Positions 16,594-26,131 of a stretch of 64,000 bases of DNA are shown here, piece by piece. The stretch covers positions 1 through 64,000 of the forward strand of contig NZ_LBIO01000050.1 in NCBI RefSeq assembly GCF_001280505.1, written 5' to 3'. The DNA comes from Mangrovimonas sp. TPBH4. GTDB lineage: Bacteria; Bacteroidota; Bacteroidia; Flavobacteriales; Flavobacteriaceae. Both the position numbers and the translations under genes were made by a program. Numbering within the stretch: the first letter of the stretch is position 1; each line of letters opens with the position of its first letter. The notes beneath the pieces were generated by a model. It saw only the letters and a list, made by a program, of their open reading frames with translations, searched no databases and had not been told where the DNA came from.

Positions 16594-19500
16594 ATGAAAA
16601 AAAGTTTACACATTCTTGTTCTTTTAATAACATTTTTCGGGTTTTCCCAACAACAGCAATTTCAAATTAATTGGGAAGGGGAGAAAGTTTTTGAGACTTC
16701 CATTTCAAAAATGACATTACCAGCTTTTAATGCTTCCAATTATGTATACGATGAAGAGAGAGGTCTTTTGTTTTTTGCTGCTTTGGAAAACGTTTCGAGG
16801 ATTGATGAGAGTTCAATTACATTATCCAATATAAGTTTTAGTACGATTTCCAAAGCCGATTTAAAGGATTTGCCTCTTAATAGTATTCCAAAAGAACCTA
16901 GAGTAAAAGCTTATAATACTAACGCTCGTGGTGTGTTGGGAGTGAAAGTAGAAGTAAGTCCTATCATTGAAGAGCAAGGCGTATATAAACGAATCAACAG
17001 TTTTAGTGTACAGTATAGTTTAGGTAACTCTGCATCTAGAAATGGTCTGAGCACTATGGATGTTCCTGAAATTGTGAATTCTGTTTTGGCAAATGGAGAT
17101 TGGTATAAATTTTATGTGGATAAAACTGGAGTGTTCAAATTAACGAGGAGCTTTTTAAACGAATTAGGGGCAAATACCAATGTAGATCCAAGGACTATAA
17201 AAATATTTGGAAATGGAGGCGCTATGTTGCCTATGGCCAATGATGTGGATTATCCTTTTGATTTAACTGAAAATGCAATACAGTTTGTTGGAGAAGAAGA
17301 TGGTGTTTTTGATAGTAGTGACTATATATTAATGTATGCTGAAGGACCAACAGGGTACAATGATGAGAGCGAAACAAATATCAATGCGTATACCGATAAG
17401 GCTTATTATTATGTCAATATAAGTAGCGGAGAAGGAAAAAGAATTCAACCCCTTTCTCAACCAGAAGCAGAAGCAGATTTAATTATTGACACTTTTCAAG
17501 ATTATCAATTTCACGAAGTAGATGATTACAATTTGGCAAAAATTGGTAGACGTTGGTTCGGAGATCGTTTTGGCATAGAAAATCAAAAGGAGTTTATGTT
17601 TAGCTTTCCAAATCTAGTGACTTCAGAGCAGGCTAAGGTAAGAGTGTATACCGCAGCGGTTTCTGAAGTGCAGACGTCCATGACGGTAAAACTAAATGGT
17701 AATCCCTTGACCAACTTTAATTACGCAGCCATTAATAGTCCTAATTATGCTAGTGGCGGGAATTATGATGGAAATGTTGCGTTGAGTTCGTCTGAATTGG
17801 TTTTTGATTTAATATACAGCAATAATGGCAACCCTTCATCCTACGGTTATCTAGATTTTATTTCGGTAGAGGCCACTAGGGAGTTAAGGTTCGAAGGAGT
17901 GCAATTACGCTTCAAAAACAATAGTGTAGCTAATGTTGGTGGCGTGGTTGAGTATCATTTGTCAAACAGTAGTGCTGTTTCTCAAATTTGGGATATCACC
18001 AATAAATATGAAGTTGCAAGTTTGGAAAACGAAGAAAGTAGTTCCGAGTTTAGTTTTAAGGCTCAAGCAGGAGCATCTCGAACGTACTTAGCTGTAGCGA
18101 CTTCCGATTATTACCAGCCTTTAAGAGAGAGCAATACTTCTGTTGCTAATCAGAACATTAAAGGAACTATTTTTAAAAATAGCCAAGGTGAGTTTGAAGA
18201 TGTAGATTATATAATTGTTGCTCCTAATGTTTTTGCCTCGCAGGCTGAGCGTTTGGCCCAAATTAACAGAGACCAATATGGTCTGGTTGTAAAAGTGGTT
18301 ACTTTAAATGAACTTTATACGGAATTCAGCTCAGGGAATCAGGACATAAGTGCCATTCGCAATTTAATGAGATATGTCTACCACAATGCCAGTGTTCCAG
18401 AAAACCGGGTAAAATACCTGTGTCTTTTTGGAGATGGTTCTTATGATTACAAGGATCGATTGTCAGGAAACACTAATATGGTGCCATCTTGGCTATCTAA
18501 GAGAAGTTTTGATTTGAGAGATTCTTATATATCTGATGATTTTTATGGGATGATGGATGTTAATGAAGGAGATATGACTAATTCCAACTTGTTGGATATA
18601 GCAGTGGGAAGAATTTTGGCTGAGGATTTACAGAGAGCTACTGAAATGGTAGATAAAATAGATACTTACCACAAATCTAGTTCTTACGGAAGTTGGCGTA
18701 ATAATTTTGTCCTTATAGCGGATGATGTAGATGTAGCTTGGGAAAATGAGCTTCAGGATACATCTAACTCCATTGGGGATATGGCCACGAGCGAACACCC
18801 ATCCATTAACGTGGTGAAAATCTTTTGCGATGCATATCAACAAGAAGCCTCTGCTGGAGGAAACACATATCCGCAGGCGGAAGAAGCGATTATAAAGTCA
18901 ATTGAAGCAGGAGCTTTGGTAGTGAATTATTTTGGTCATGGGGGAGAAGATGGTTTGTCGAAAGAACGTATTTTCTCAAAAGCAGATTCCCAGGAGTTGC
19001 AAAACACTTGTAAATATAACTGTTTTGTAACCGTTACTTGTGAATACACCAAGTTTGATGATCCACATCGACCTACTGCAGGAGAGTATACTTATTGGAA
19101 TAAGGAAGGAGGGGCCATTGCTTTAATTACAACTACGAGGCAAATTTATATGAGTGTTGCTGTTCCATTTAACAATCAACTAGGAGACTATCTTTTTGAG
19201 TTTGGTGGCAATCCACATGTGTCTATAGCAGAAGCCTTGAGGCAAACTAAAAACGCGGCATCAGTTTCTGGCTATGCCCAAAAGTTTATGGTGTTCTGTA
19301 TTGGTGATCCAGCTTTAAAATTGGCTATGCCAAGACCAGATATTCGTTTGACCAAAATTAATGATGTGCCTTTGGGAGGGGATACCGATGTCTTACAAGC
19401 TTTGGGTAGAGTGAAACTTTCGGGAGAAGTTATGGATGAACTTGGAAACCCAATGACCAGTTATAATGGAGTGCTGACAGCTACAGTTTTTGATAAAAAT

Positions 19501-20457
19501 ATCCAAAGACAGACCTTGGGTAATGATGGCACTACTGATAGCAATGGTGTCATCAAAATGGATTTTGAGACTCTAGGAGAAATCCTTTTTAAGGGACAGG
19601 CAACCGTGACAAATGGTCAATTTGATTTTGAATTTGTGGTTCCTAGGGATATTGGTATTCCTGTAGGGAATGGAAAAGTGAGTTTCTATGCTAAGACAGA
19701 AAATCCTTTGCAGGATCAAGCGGGGGCCAGTTTTGATATTCAAGTAGGAGGTATCAATGAAAATGCAGAGGAAGATAATATTGGACCGGTTATTAATCTA
19801 TATATGAACGACACTAATTTTGTATCAGGCGGTATTACCAATGAATCCCCAACATTTTTGGCGAAGTTACAGGATGATAATGGAATTAATACAGCTAGTG
19901 GAATTGGGCATGATATTGTAGCTATAATTGATGGCGATGAAACAAATCCTATTGTGTTAAATGATTACTATACAGCCAATATTGACGACTACCAAAATGG
20001 AGAAGTGTCTTATCCATTTCGTAACTTAGAGGCAGGTTTACACACTTTAACACTTAAGGCGTGGGATGTGTATAATAATTCTGCGACTTCAGAGTTACAG
20101 TTTGTGGTGCATGATAAGGACCAGGAATTGGTGATTAACAATGTGTTGAATTACCCAAATCCATTTGTGGATTACACCGAATTTTGGTTTAACCACAATA
20201 GTTCAGACAATTTGGACGTTTCTATACAAATATTTACTGTTTCAGGTAAATTGGTGAGAACACTTAATGGTCAAACGAATGCCGATGGAGGATGTTGCAA
20301 TGAAGGAGCTTCATCATTATCAAGAAGTATCACTTGGGATGGAAGGGACGATTTTGGAGAAAAAATAGGCAAGGGTGTTTATGTCTATAAACTAAAAGTA
20401 AGATCAAACTTATTAAATAAGCAGGTTGAGAAAATCCAAAAGCTTGTGATACTCTAA
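16594..20457 (+). CDS. porU: type IX secretion system sortase PorU
   Basis: Surface C25-family cysteine protease that removes the C-terminal sorting domain of type IX cargo and attaches the cargo to the surface. I start at ATG 16594 (MKKSLHILVLLITFFGFSQ, a signal peptide); a TTG two codons earlier is less likely. The 1287-residue protein has an N-terminal beta region with the usual VNSVLANGDWYKFYVDKTGV and a gingipain-like caspase fold about 545-930. The catalytic His782 is in YFGHGGEDG and Cys816 in VTCEYTKFDDP. The C-terminal region carries ITWDGRDDFGEKIGKGVYVY, a FlgD-like sorting-type domain. PorV follows after 60 bp. Both catalytic residues are intact. Confidence 0.95.
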   Translation: MKKSLHILVLLITFFGFSQQQQFQINWEGEKVFETSISKMTLPAFNASNYVYDEERGLLFFAALENVSRIDESSITLSNISFSTISKADLKDLPLNSIPKEPRVKAYNTNARGVLGVKVEVSPIIEEQGVYKRINSFSVQYSLGNSASRNGLSTMDVPEIVNSVLANGDWYKFYVDKTGVFKLTRSFLNELGANTNVDPRTIKIFGNGGAMLPMANDVDYPFDLTENAIQFVGEEDGVFDSSDYILMYAEGPTGYNDESETNINAYTDKAYYYVNISSGEGKRIQPLSQPEAEADLIIDTFQDYQFHEVDDYNLAKIGRRWFGDRFGIENQKEFMFSFPNLVTSEQAKVRVYTAAVSEVQTSMTVKLNGNPLTNFNYAAINSPNYASGGNYDGNVALSSSELVFDLIYSNNGNPSSYGYLDFISVEATRELRFEGVQLRFKNNSVANVGGVVEYHLSNSSAVSQIWDITNKYEVASLENEESSSEFSFKAQAGASRTYLAVATSDYYQPLRESNTSVANQNIKGTIFKNSQGEFEDVDYIIVAPNVFASQAERLAQINRDQYGLVVKVVTLNELYTEFSSGNQDISAIRNLMRYVYHNASVPENRVKYLCLFGDGSYDYKDRLSGNTNMVPSWLSKRSFDLRDSYISDDFYGMMDVNEGDMTNSNLLDIAVGRILAEDLQRATEMVDKIDTYHKSSSYGSWRNNFVLIADDVDVAWENELQDTSNSIGDMATSEHPSINVVKIFCDAYQQEASAGGNTYPQAEEAIIKSIEAGALVVNYFGHGGEDGLSKERIFSKADSQELQNTCKYNCFVTVTCEYTKFDDPHRPTAGEYTYWNKEGGAIALITTTRQIYMSVAVPFNNQLGDYLFEFGGNPHVSIAEALRQTKNAASVSGYAQKFMVFCIGDPALKLAMPRPDIRLTKINDVPLGGDTDVLQALGRVKLSGEVMDELGNPMTSYNGVLTATVFDKNIQRQTLGNDGTTDSNGVIKMDFETLGEILFKGQATVTNGQFDFEFVVPRDIGIPVGNGKVSFYAKTENPLQDQAGASFDIQVGGINENAEEDNIGPVINLYMNDTNFVSGGITNESPTFLAKLQDDNGINTASGIGHDIVAIIDGDETNPIVLNDYYTANIDDYQNGEVSYPFRNLEAGLHTLTLKAWDVYNNSATSELQFVVHDKDQELVINNVLNYPNPFVDYTEFWFNHNSSDNLDVSIQIFTVSGKLVRTLNGQTNADGGCCNEGASSLSRSITWDGRDDFGEKIGKGVYVYKLKVRSNLLNKQVEKIQKLVIL

Positions 20458-20517
20458 TAAACAATTATATTTGCGAGTGCTTGTTAGCACCAATACAGAA
20501 GAATTTTAACTAATAAC

Positions 20518-21774
20518 ATGAAAAAATACTTTTTAATACTTATCACATTAACTGCTTTCAATGTTTCAAGAGCTCAAACCAATACGGTTGTAATCCCTGA
20601 TCAAAACGATTCTAGAGTTATTACAACAGGAGTGCCGTTTTTATTGATTGCATCAGATGCGCGCGCTGGAGCCTTGGGAGACATGGGAGTGGCAACTGGA
20701 GTAGATACTTATTCTCAGCAATGGAACCCTTCAAAATATGCATTCTCAGAAACCAAATCTGGTTTTGGGGTTAGTTATACGCCGTATTTAAGTAAGTTGG
20801 TAAATGACATTTTTTTGGGAAATATTACTTACTTCAATAGAATTAACGAAAACAGTGCCTTTGGAGCTAGTTTTAAATATTTCAGTTTAGGTGAAATAGA
20901 ATTGGTACAGGATGAATTTTCTCAGGCTTTGATAGAGAAACCAAATGAATTGACTTTGGATGTATCCTACTCACTTAGATTGGCAGACCAATTTTCTATG
21001 GCGGTAGCAATGCGTTATTTACGTTCAGATTTAAGAATTCAAGCAGTTGATGCCAATGCTTCTTCCGCCAGTTCGATAGGGGTGGATATTGCTGGGTATT
21101 ATCAATCGGAAGAAACGGCTTATAACGATTTTAATGGTCGTTGGAGAGGAGGTTTTGCTATTCAAAACATTGGACCAACCATTAAATACGATGATGCAGG
21201 AAGGGAAAACTTTATTCCTACCACCTTACGTTTGGGAGGTGGATTCGATTTTATTTTTGATGACTATAACAAATTGTCCCTTACCGGGGAGGTTACAAAG
21301 TTATTGGTGCCAACACCTCCAATTAGAGGAAATGAGTATGAATATATAGACAATAATGGAAATGGTGAGTATGATGATGGAGATGACGAATTGGTTGGTT
21401 ATCCCAACAGTCCTGTTAATAGCGATATTATAGTGGATGGAAAGGATGACGATGTAAGTTTCTTTAAAGGTATGTTCCAATCCTTTGGTGACGCTCCAGG
21501 TGGTTTTAAGGAAGAAATGCAGGAGATAACTTGGGCCCTAGGTGCCGAGTACCGTTATCAAGAAGCTTTTGCTTTTAGAGCCGGGTATTTCCACGAAAGT
21601 GAGGAAAAAGGAGCCCGTCAGTTTTTTGCTTTAGGGGCGGGGTTTAAATACTCAATGGTAAACATAGATATGTCTTACTTGTTTTCGGCGTCAAAAGTAC
21701 AAAGTCCATTGGAAGGGACATTGCGTTTCTCATTATCGTTTAATTTTGGAGATGGCGAGTACATGGAATATTAA
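20518..21774 (+). CDS. porV: type IX secretion system outer membrane shuttle PorV
   Basis: FadL-like beta-barrel that collects cargo at the type IX translocon and delivers it to PorU. The 418-residue protein has a signal peptide cleaved after SRAQ. The family N-terminus TGVPFLLIASDARAGALGDMG and QQWNPSKYAF follow, then alternating beta strands and an acidic loop about 280-310 (DNNGNGEYDDGDDE). It ends in aromatic strands. The order gldJ, porU, porV matches known flavobacteria. It is co-directional with porU and closed by the terminator at 21796. Confidence 0.96.
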   Translation: MKKYFLILITLTAFNVSRAQTNTVVIPDQNDSRVITTGVPFLLIASDARAGALGDMGVATGVDTYSQQWNPSKYAFSETKSGFGVSYTPYLSKLVNDIFLGNITYFNRINENSAFGASFKYFSLGEIELVQDEFSQALIEKPNELTLDVSYSLRLADQFSMAVAMRYLRSDLRIQAVDANASSASSIGVDIAGYYQSEETAYNDFNGRWRGGFAIQNIGPTIKYDDAGRENFIPTTLRLGGGFDFIFDDYNKLSLTGEVTKLLVPTPPIRGNEYEYIDNNGNGEYDDGDDELVGYPNSPVNSDIIVDGKDDDVSFFKGMFQSFGDAPGGFKEEMQEITWALGAEYRYQEAFAFRAGYFHESEEKGARQFFALGAGFKYSMVNIDMSYLFSASKVQSPLEGTLRFSLSFNFGDGEYMEY

Positions 21775-21795
21775 TAGTTTTCCAATTAATAAATC

Positions 21796-21827
21796 AAAAA
21801 GCACTATTCTTTTGAATGGTGCTTTTT
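21796..21827 (+). terminator. terminator of porU-porV
   Basis: AAAAAGCACTATTC / GAATGGTGCTTTTT forms a 14-bp stem with one G-T pair and a four-T loop, 21 bases after porV. Confidence 0.88.
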
Positions 21828-21916
21828 TGTTTTGAAGAGCAGTCCATTCATAATTCTAAAGGGGGGAAAGTTAATTAGTGAGGATATTTTTTTACCTTTA
21901 AGAGATAACTCACAAT

Positions 21917-22399
21917 ATGAAAGAGGTTAAAATTGAGACCGTTTTTCAGGTTTATAAAACTATTTCTGAAACGCCTGAAGATATTCAGAAGCTTATGATA
22001 AGAGCCGTTGAGGCTAGACAAAAAGCATATGCACCATATTCCAAATTTCATGTAGGTGTAGCACTTCTGCTTGACAATAATGAGGTGGTTTCAGGGAGTA
22101 ACCAAGAAAATGCCTCCTATCCATCGGGGCTTTGTGCCGAAAGGACGGCCATCTATTACGCCGGAGCACAATACCCAAAAGCCCGAATTTTAAAAATGGC
22201 GATAACTGCTGCCTCTCAATTAAAAACAACCTCAGAACCTATTCCTCCCTGTGGCGCCTGTAGGCAAGCAATTGCAGAATATGAACTTCGGCAAAAATCC
22301 CCAATCGAAATATATTTTATGGGTGAGAAAGGGAAAGTTGTAAAATCAGAATCTTTATCAAACCTGTTGCCTCTTATATTTGACAGCTCTCAGCTATAA
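21917..22399 (+). CDS. cdd: cytidine deaminase
   Basis: Zinc enzyme converting cytidine or deoxycytidine to uridine or deoxyuridine for pyrimidine salvage. The 160-residue protein has YAPYSKFHVGVAL, the zinc/catalytic CAERTAIYYAG (Cys ligand and proton-shuttle Glu) and PPCGACRQAIAE with two further Cys ligands. An extra N-terminal tail of about 25 residues precedes the core. It stands between the porV terminator and pdhA. Confidence 0.95.
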   Translation: MKEVKIETVFQVYKTISETPEDIQKLMIRAVEARQKAYAPYSKFHVGVALLLDNNEVVSGSNQENASYPSGLCAERTAIYYAGAQYPKARILKMAITAASQLKTTSEPIPPCGACRQAIAEYELRQKSPIEIYFMGEKGKVVKSESLSNLLPLIFDSSQL

Positions 22400-22452
22400 C
22401 GTTTTCGGTAAATTTTTGTGAAATACGGTTTTTTCATTAATAAGTAATGTAG

Positions 22453-22460
22453 TATTTTTG
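22453..22460 (+). promoter_or_regulatory. -7 promoter box of pdhA-pdhC
   Basis: TATTTTTG matches TAnnTTTG, 28 bases before the pdhA ATG. No well-spaced upstream TTG was found. Confidence 0.45.
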
Positions 22461-22487
22461 TTATTCCGTTTATTAAATTAACGCCAA

Positions 22488-23486
22488 ATGCAAAAAATAA
22501 CAAAAGAAGTTTACCTGAAATGGTATGAGGACATGTTGTTCTGGAGAAAGTTTGAAGATAAGCTTGCTGCAGTATATATTCAACAAAAAGTAAGAGGATT
22601 TCTTCACTTGTACAATGGTCAAGAAGCCGTTTTGGCAGGAGCTTTACACGCTATGGACCTGTCCAAGGATAAAATGATAACAGCTTACCGTAACCACGTT
22701 CAGCCAATCGGTATGGGAGAGGATCCTAGACGTGTAATGGCCGAATTATATGGAAAAGCAACGGGAACCTCACAAGGACTTGGAGGGTCAATGCACATTT
22801 TCTCTAAAGAATTCGGTTTTTATGGAGGTCACGGTATTGTAGGAGGACAAATCCCATTAGGAGCAGGTATGGCCTTTGGTGATAAGTACAAAGGAAGCGA
22901 TGCGGTAACCATTTGCTGTTTTGGGGATGGTGCAGCGCGTCAAGGATCTTTGCATGAAACCTTTAACTTGGCAATGCTTTGGAAGCTTCCAGTAGTATTT
23001 GTGTGTGAAAACAATGGGTATGCCATGGGAACCTCTGTAGAGCGTACTGCAAACCACACCGATGTTTGGAAGTTGGGATTAGGGTATGAAATGCCATCTG
23101 GACCAGTAGACGGAATGAACCCGGTTAAAGTTGCCGAAGCCTTTGATGAAGCCATTCAAAGAGCTCGTAGAGGTGAAGGACCAACTTTCTTGGAGTTGAA
23201 AACTTACCGTTATAGAGGACACTCTATGAGTGATGCTCAGCATTACAGAACCAAAGAAGAAGTAGAAGAGTACAAGAAAATAGACCCTATTACTCAGGTT
23301 AAGGATATCATCTTGGAAAAGAAATATGCCTCAGAGGCCGATATTAAGAAAATTGACAAGCGCGTTAAGGACTTGGTTACAGAATGTGAGAAATTTGCAG
23401 AAGAATCTCCGTTCCCAGAACTTAATGTGATGTACGATGCGGTTTACGAGCAAGAAGATTATCCATTTATACAAACTAAACTATAA
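22488..23486 (+). CDS. pdhA: pyruvate dehydrogenase E1 component, alpha subunit
   Basis: Thiamine-diphosphate enzyme decarboxylating pyruvate to acetyl-CoA within the PDH complex. The 332-residue protein has FLHLYNGQEAV, YRNHVQPIGMG, GLGGSMHIFSKEFGFYGGHG, the ThDP/Mg motif CCFGDGAARQGSLHET...CENNGYAMGTSVERT, and the phosphorylation-loop-like YRYRGHSMSDAQHYRTKEE. pdhC follows after seven bases, so the two are co-transcribed. The beta subunit gene is not in the window. Confidence 0.95.
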   Translation: MQKITKEVYLKWYEDMLFWRKFEDKLAAVYIQQKVRGFLHLYNGQEAVLAGALHAMDLSKDKMITAYRNHVQPIGMGEDPRRVMAELYGKATGTSQGLGGSMHIFSKEFGFYGGHGIVGGQIPLGAGMAFGDKYKGSDAVTICCFGDGAARQGSLHETFNLAMLWKLPVVFVCENNGYAMGTSVERTANHTDVWKLGLGYEMPSGPVDGMNPVKVAEAFDEAIQRARRGEGPTFLELKTYRYRGHSMSDAQHYRTKEEVEEYKKIDPITQVKDIILEKKYASEADIKKIDKRVKDLVTECEKFAEESPFPELNVMYDAVYEQEDYPFIQTKL

Positions 23487-23493
23487 GTAAGTT

Positions 23494-25113
23494 ATGGCAG
23501 AAGTAATTAACATGCCGCGTTTGAGCGATACAATGGAAGAAGGAACTGTTGCTTCTTGGTTGAAAAATGTAGGTGATAAAGTTGAGGAAGGAGATATCCT
23601 TGCTGAAATTGAAACCGACAAGGCAACCATGGAGTTTGAATCCTTTCATGAGGGAACCTTGTTATATATAGGAGTAAAAGAAGGAGAGACCACAAAAGTA
23701 GATGAGCTTTTGGCGATTATAGGTGATGAAGGAGAAGACATATCAGGCTTGATTAATGGTGGAGGAAGTGCGCCTGTTGCAACTGCAGAGAATGCAGAAG
23801 CTCCTGCACCAGCCAAAACTGAAACGTCTAGTGCAGAGGTTGCTATTCCGGAAGGTGTAACGGTGGTAACCATGCCACGTTTGAGCGACACTATGGAAGA
23901 AGGAACTGTTGCCTCTTGGTTGAAAAAGGTTGGAGATGTTGTTGAAGAAGGCGATATCTTGGCTGAAATTGAGACCGACAAGGCTACTATGGAATTTGAA
24001 TCATTCCAATCTGGAACTTTGTTGTATGTTGGTTTGCAAGAAGGGGAATCCGCAAAGGTTGATTCCTTGTTGGCTATCATTGGTCCTGCAGGAACAGATG
24101 TATCTGCCATTGCAGCTAACTTTACAGTAGGAGGAAGTGATTCTGCTCCTGAGACAGCTCAGACAGAAGCGCCAAAAACAACAGAAACTCCAAAGGCAGA
24201 AGTTGTCAAGGAGGCTACTCCAGCTGTTTCTACAACTACTAATGGAAGATTATTTGTGTCTCCGTTAGCTAAAAAAATGGCTGAAGAAAAAGGTGTGGAC
24301 TTATCTCAGGTTAAAGGTTCGGGAGAAAATGGACGTATCATTAAGCGTGATATCGAAAACTTTAAGCCTGCAGCGGTAGAAAAAACTGCGGCTCCGGCAT
24401 CTTCGACTCCAGTGGCTACTGTACAAGGAGAAGAGCAGTTTGATGAGAAATCAAACTCGCAAATGCGTAAGGTTATTGCCAAGCGTTTATCTGAGTCAAA
24501 ATTCACAGCACCACATTATTATTTGAATGTGGAGTTTGATATGGAAAATGCCATTGCTTTCCGTAAGCAGGTTAATGAACTTCCAGATACTAAGATTTCA
24601 TTCAATGATATGGTTGTGAAAGCCTGTGCCATGGCGCTTAAGCAACATCCTCAAGTAAACTCTCAATGGTTTGCAGATAAAATGAGATTGAACCACCATG
24701 TACATATTGGTGTAGCGGTTGCTGTTGAAGATGGATTGGTGGTGCCAGTGGTTAAGTTTGCAAACGAATTGAGTTTGTCGCAAATTGGAACTGCAGTTAA
24801 AGACTATGCAGGAAGAGCTAGAAACAAAAAATTGACACCTCAAGAAATGGAGGGTAGTACGTTTACAGTTTCTAACTTAGGTATGTTTGGAATTGAAAGT
24901 TTTACTTCAATTATCAACCAACCAAACTCTGCAATTCTTTCTGTAGGTGCCATTGTTGAAAAGCCAGTGGTTAAGAATGGACAAATTGTTGTTGGGCATA
25001 CCATGAAGTTGTGCTTGGCATGTGATCATAGAACCGTTGACGGTGCAACAGGAGCTCAGTTCTTACAAACTTTAAAGAACTACATTGAAAACCCAGTGGC
25101 AATGTTTGTATAA
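23494..25113 (+). CDS. pdhC: pyruvate dehydrogenase E2, dihydrolipoamide acetyltransferase
   Basis: Core of the PDH complex, moving acetyl groups from lipoate to CoA. The 539-residue protein has two lipoyl domains (about 2-78 and 125-200), each with ETDKATMEFES and lipoyl-Lys at 43 and 163. A Pro/Ala/Thr linker leads to a peripheral subunit-binding domain (about 250-285, VSPLAKKMAEEKGVDLSQV). The catalytic domain (about 315-539) has NDMVVKACAMALKQHP and the active-site CDHRTVDGATGAQFL. The two lipoyl domains are nearly identical over 60 residues, pointing to a recent or homogenised duplication. Confidence 0.95.
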   Translation: MAEVINMPRLSDTMEEGTVASWLKNVGDKVEEGDILAEIETDKATMEFESFHEGTLLYIGVKEGETTKVDELLAIIGDEGEDISGLINGGGSAPVATAENAEAPAPAKTETSSAEVAIPEGVTVVTMPRLSDTMEEGTVASWLKKVGDVVEEGDILAEIETDKATMEFESFQSGTLLYVGLQEGESAKVDSLLAIIGPAGTDVSAIAANFTVGGSDSAPETAQTEAPKTTETPKAEVVKEATPAVSTTTNGRLFVSPLAKKMAEEKGVDLSQVKGSGENGRIIKRDIENFKPAAVEKTAAPASSTPVATVQGEEQFDEKSNSQMRKVIAKRLSESKFTAPHYYLNVEFDMENAIAFRKQVNELPDTKISFNDMVVKACAMALKQHPQVNSQWFADKMRLNHHVHIGVAVAVEDGLVVPVVKFANELSLSQIGTAVKDYAGRARNKKLTPQEMEGSTFTVSNLGMFGIESFTSIINQPNSAILSVGAIVEKPVVKNGQIVVGHTMKLCLACDHRTVDGATGAQFLQTLKNYIENPVAMFV

Positions 25114-25135
25114 GCATAGCTTCATTTTAAATATT

Positions 25136-25165
25136 AAAAAGCCATTACAATTGTAATGGCTTTTT
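25136..25165. terminator. bidirectional terminator after pdhC
   Basis: The arms AAAAAGCCATTACAA and TTGTAATGGCTTTTT make a perfect 30-bp palindrome between convergent pdhC and the cupin gene, followed by further T residues on the plus strand. Confidence 0.9.
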
Positions 25166-25191
25166 CTTTTTTCAAGTCCCAGGTTTTAAGA

Positions 25192-25668
25192 TTAGTTTCC
25201 TATAGGGACGGCATTAAAAGGTGTCACCATGGCAATAAAAAGAACGCATGGGCCACTGTTCAGGCATTTTGCTTTGTGAGGTTTCCCTGCAGGACCATAG
25301 GCATAGGCGCCAGCCTTTAGAAGTGTTGTTGGTTCATTTTCATAGGTAACCTCCAACTCTCCAGAAATCAGTATCATTCGTTCTGGGGAATTGTGCGTAT
25401 GCTCGATCACTTCGGTATTTGGTTCAATTTTAAAAAAGAAATCCAAATTAGGTTCTGTAATATCCCCATGTAAAATGGTAAACGTGCAACCGGGAAAAAA
25501 GTCTGGTGCAGGATTCCACTTTAGATCTTTGTCGTGAATGGTCTTTGCGATAGATATTTCACTATCCGCCATATCTCCCTTTTGTGCAATTGCCTGTGTT
25601 CCGTACCCTAAAAAAAGCAAAGCAATAAATAGATACTTCAATGGGTACTTGTTAGTGTTGATATGCAT
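25192..25668 (-). CDS. exported cupin-domain protein
   Basis: The 158-residue protein has a signal peptide (hydrophobic LKYLFIALLFLGYGTQAIAQ) and a single cupin barrel. The metal-type motif EHTHNSPERMILISGELEV and the second motif AGAYAYGPAGKPHKAKC are visible, giving three His and one Glu as likely ligands. Substrate is unknown; distant relatives include ChrR-like and dioxygenase-like cupins. It lies 67 bp downstream of the DUF4242 gene on the same strand. A 14-base sequence like the LacI-type operator found before the pectate lyase gene lies seven bases before its start. Confidence 0.8.
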   Translation of the reverse strand: MHINTNKYPLKYLFIALLFLGYGTQAIAQKGDMADSEISIAKTIHDKDLKWNPAPDFFPGCTFTILHGDITEPNLDFFFKIEPNTEVIEHTHNSPERMILISGELEVTYENEPTTLLKAGAYAYGPAGKPHKAKCLNSGPCVLFIAMVTPFNAVPIGN

Positions 25669-25675
25669 AATATAA

Positions 25676-25689
25676 AGTAATTGATTACA
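25676..25689. promoter_or_regulatory. operator-like palindrome before the cupin gene
   Basis: AGTAATTGATTACA differs from the palindrome TGTAATCGATTACA (562-575) at two of 14 bases. It lies directly before the cupin start codon. In AT-rich DNA this could be chance, so it is a weak candidate. Confidence 0.25.
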
Positions 25690-25735
25690 ATTTAAAATTG
25701 TAGGAATAATGTTTGAGAGATAGAGTTGGCTGGCA

Positions 25736-26131
25736 CTATTTTTTTACCGTGGCAGTTGAAGGATCTATTATCACCTTTACAGGTGCTACAGAATTGGCCG
25801 GAAAGCCTCCTTTTTTAGCATGTTCTCTTACGAGGTCTTCATTTTTGGCCATGTAAATGCAGTACACTTTGTCGCCTGTGACATAGCTGTGAAGCCACTT
25901 TATACCAGATCCCATGCTATCCAAAACACCACAGGACGTTTGGGAGATAGCCTGTAGCTCTTCTGTGGTTAAATTTCCGGCACCGGGGATATTTCTTTCA
26001 ATAACATACATGTTTAGCCCTTTATCGTTGACCAATTCGCTATTTAATAGCTCCACGGATTTTTCTTGGCTAAATGCATTGAAAGAGGCAGTCAAGATCA
26101 TTAAAATTAGTAAAGATTTTAAAGTTTTCAT
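25736..26131 (-). CDS. exported DUF4242 protein
   Basis: A 131-residue protein with a signal peptide ending FNAFSQ. The remaining ~110 residues match the DUF4242 pattern (YVIERNIPGAGNLTTEELQ, IKWLHSYVTGDKVYCIYMA, VREHAKKGGFPANSV), a ferredoxin-like fold. A few relatives are reported as nickel-binding, but the present function is unknown. It is followed by the cupin gene; both are exported and may share a transcript. I see no terminator between them. Confidence 0.75.
   Translation of the reverse strand: MKTLKSLLILMILTASFNAFSQEKSVELLNSELVNDKGLNMYVIERNIPGAGNLTTEELQAISQTSCGVLDSMGSGIKWLHSYVTGDKVYCIYMAKNEDLVREHAKKGGFPANSVAPVKVIIDPSTATVKK

Noticed and set aside
22488..25113. Complete pyruvate dehydrogenase operon
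   Set aside because: Only E1 alpha and E2 are here; no E1 beta or E3 frame is present nearby.
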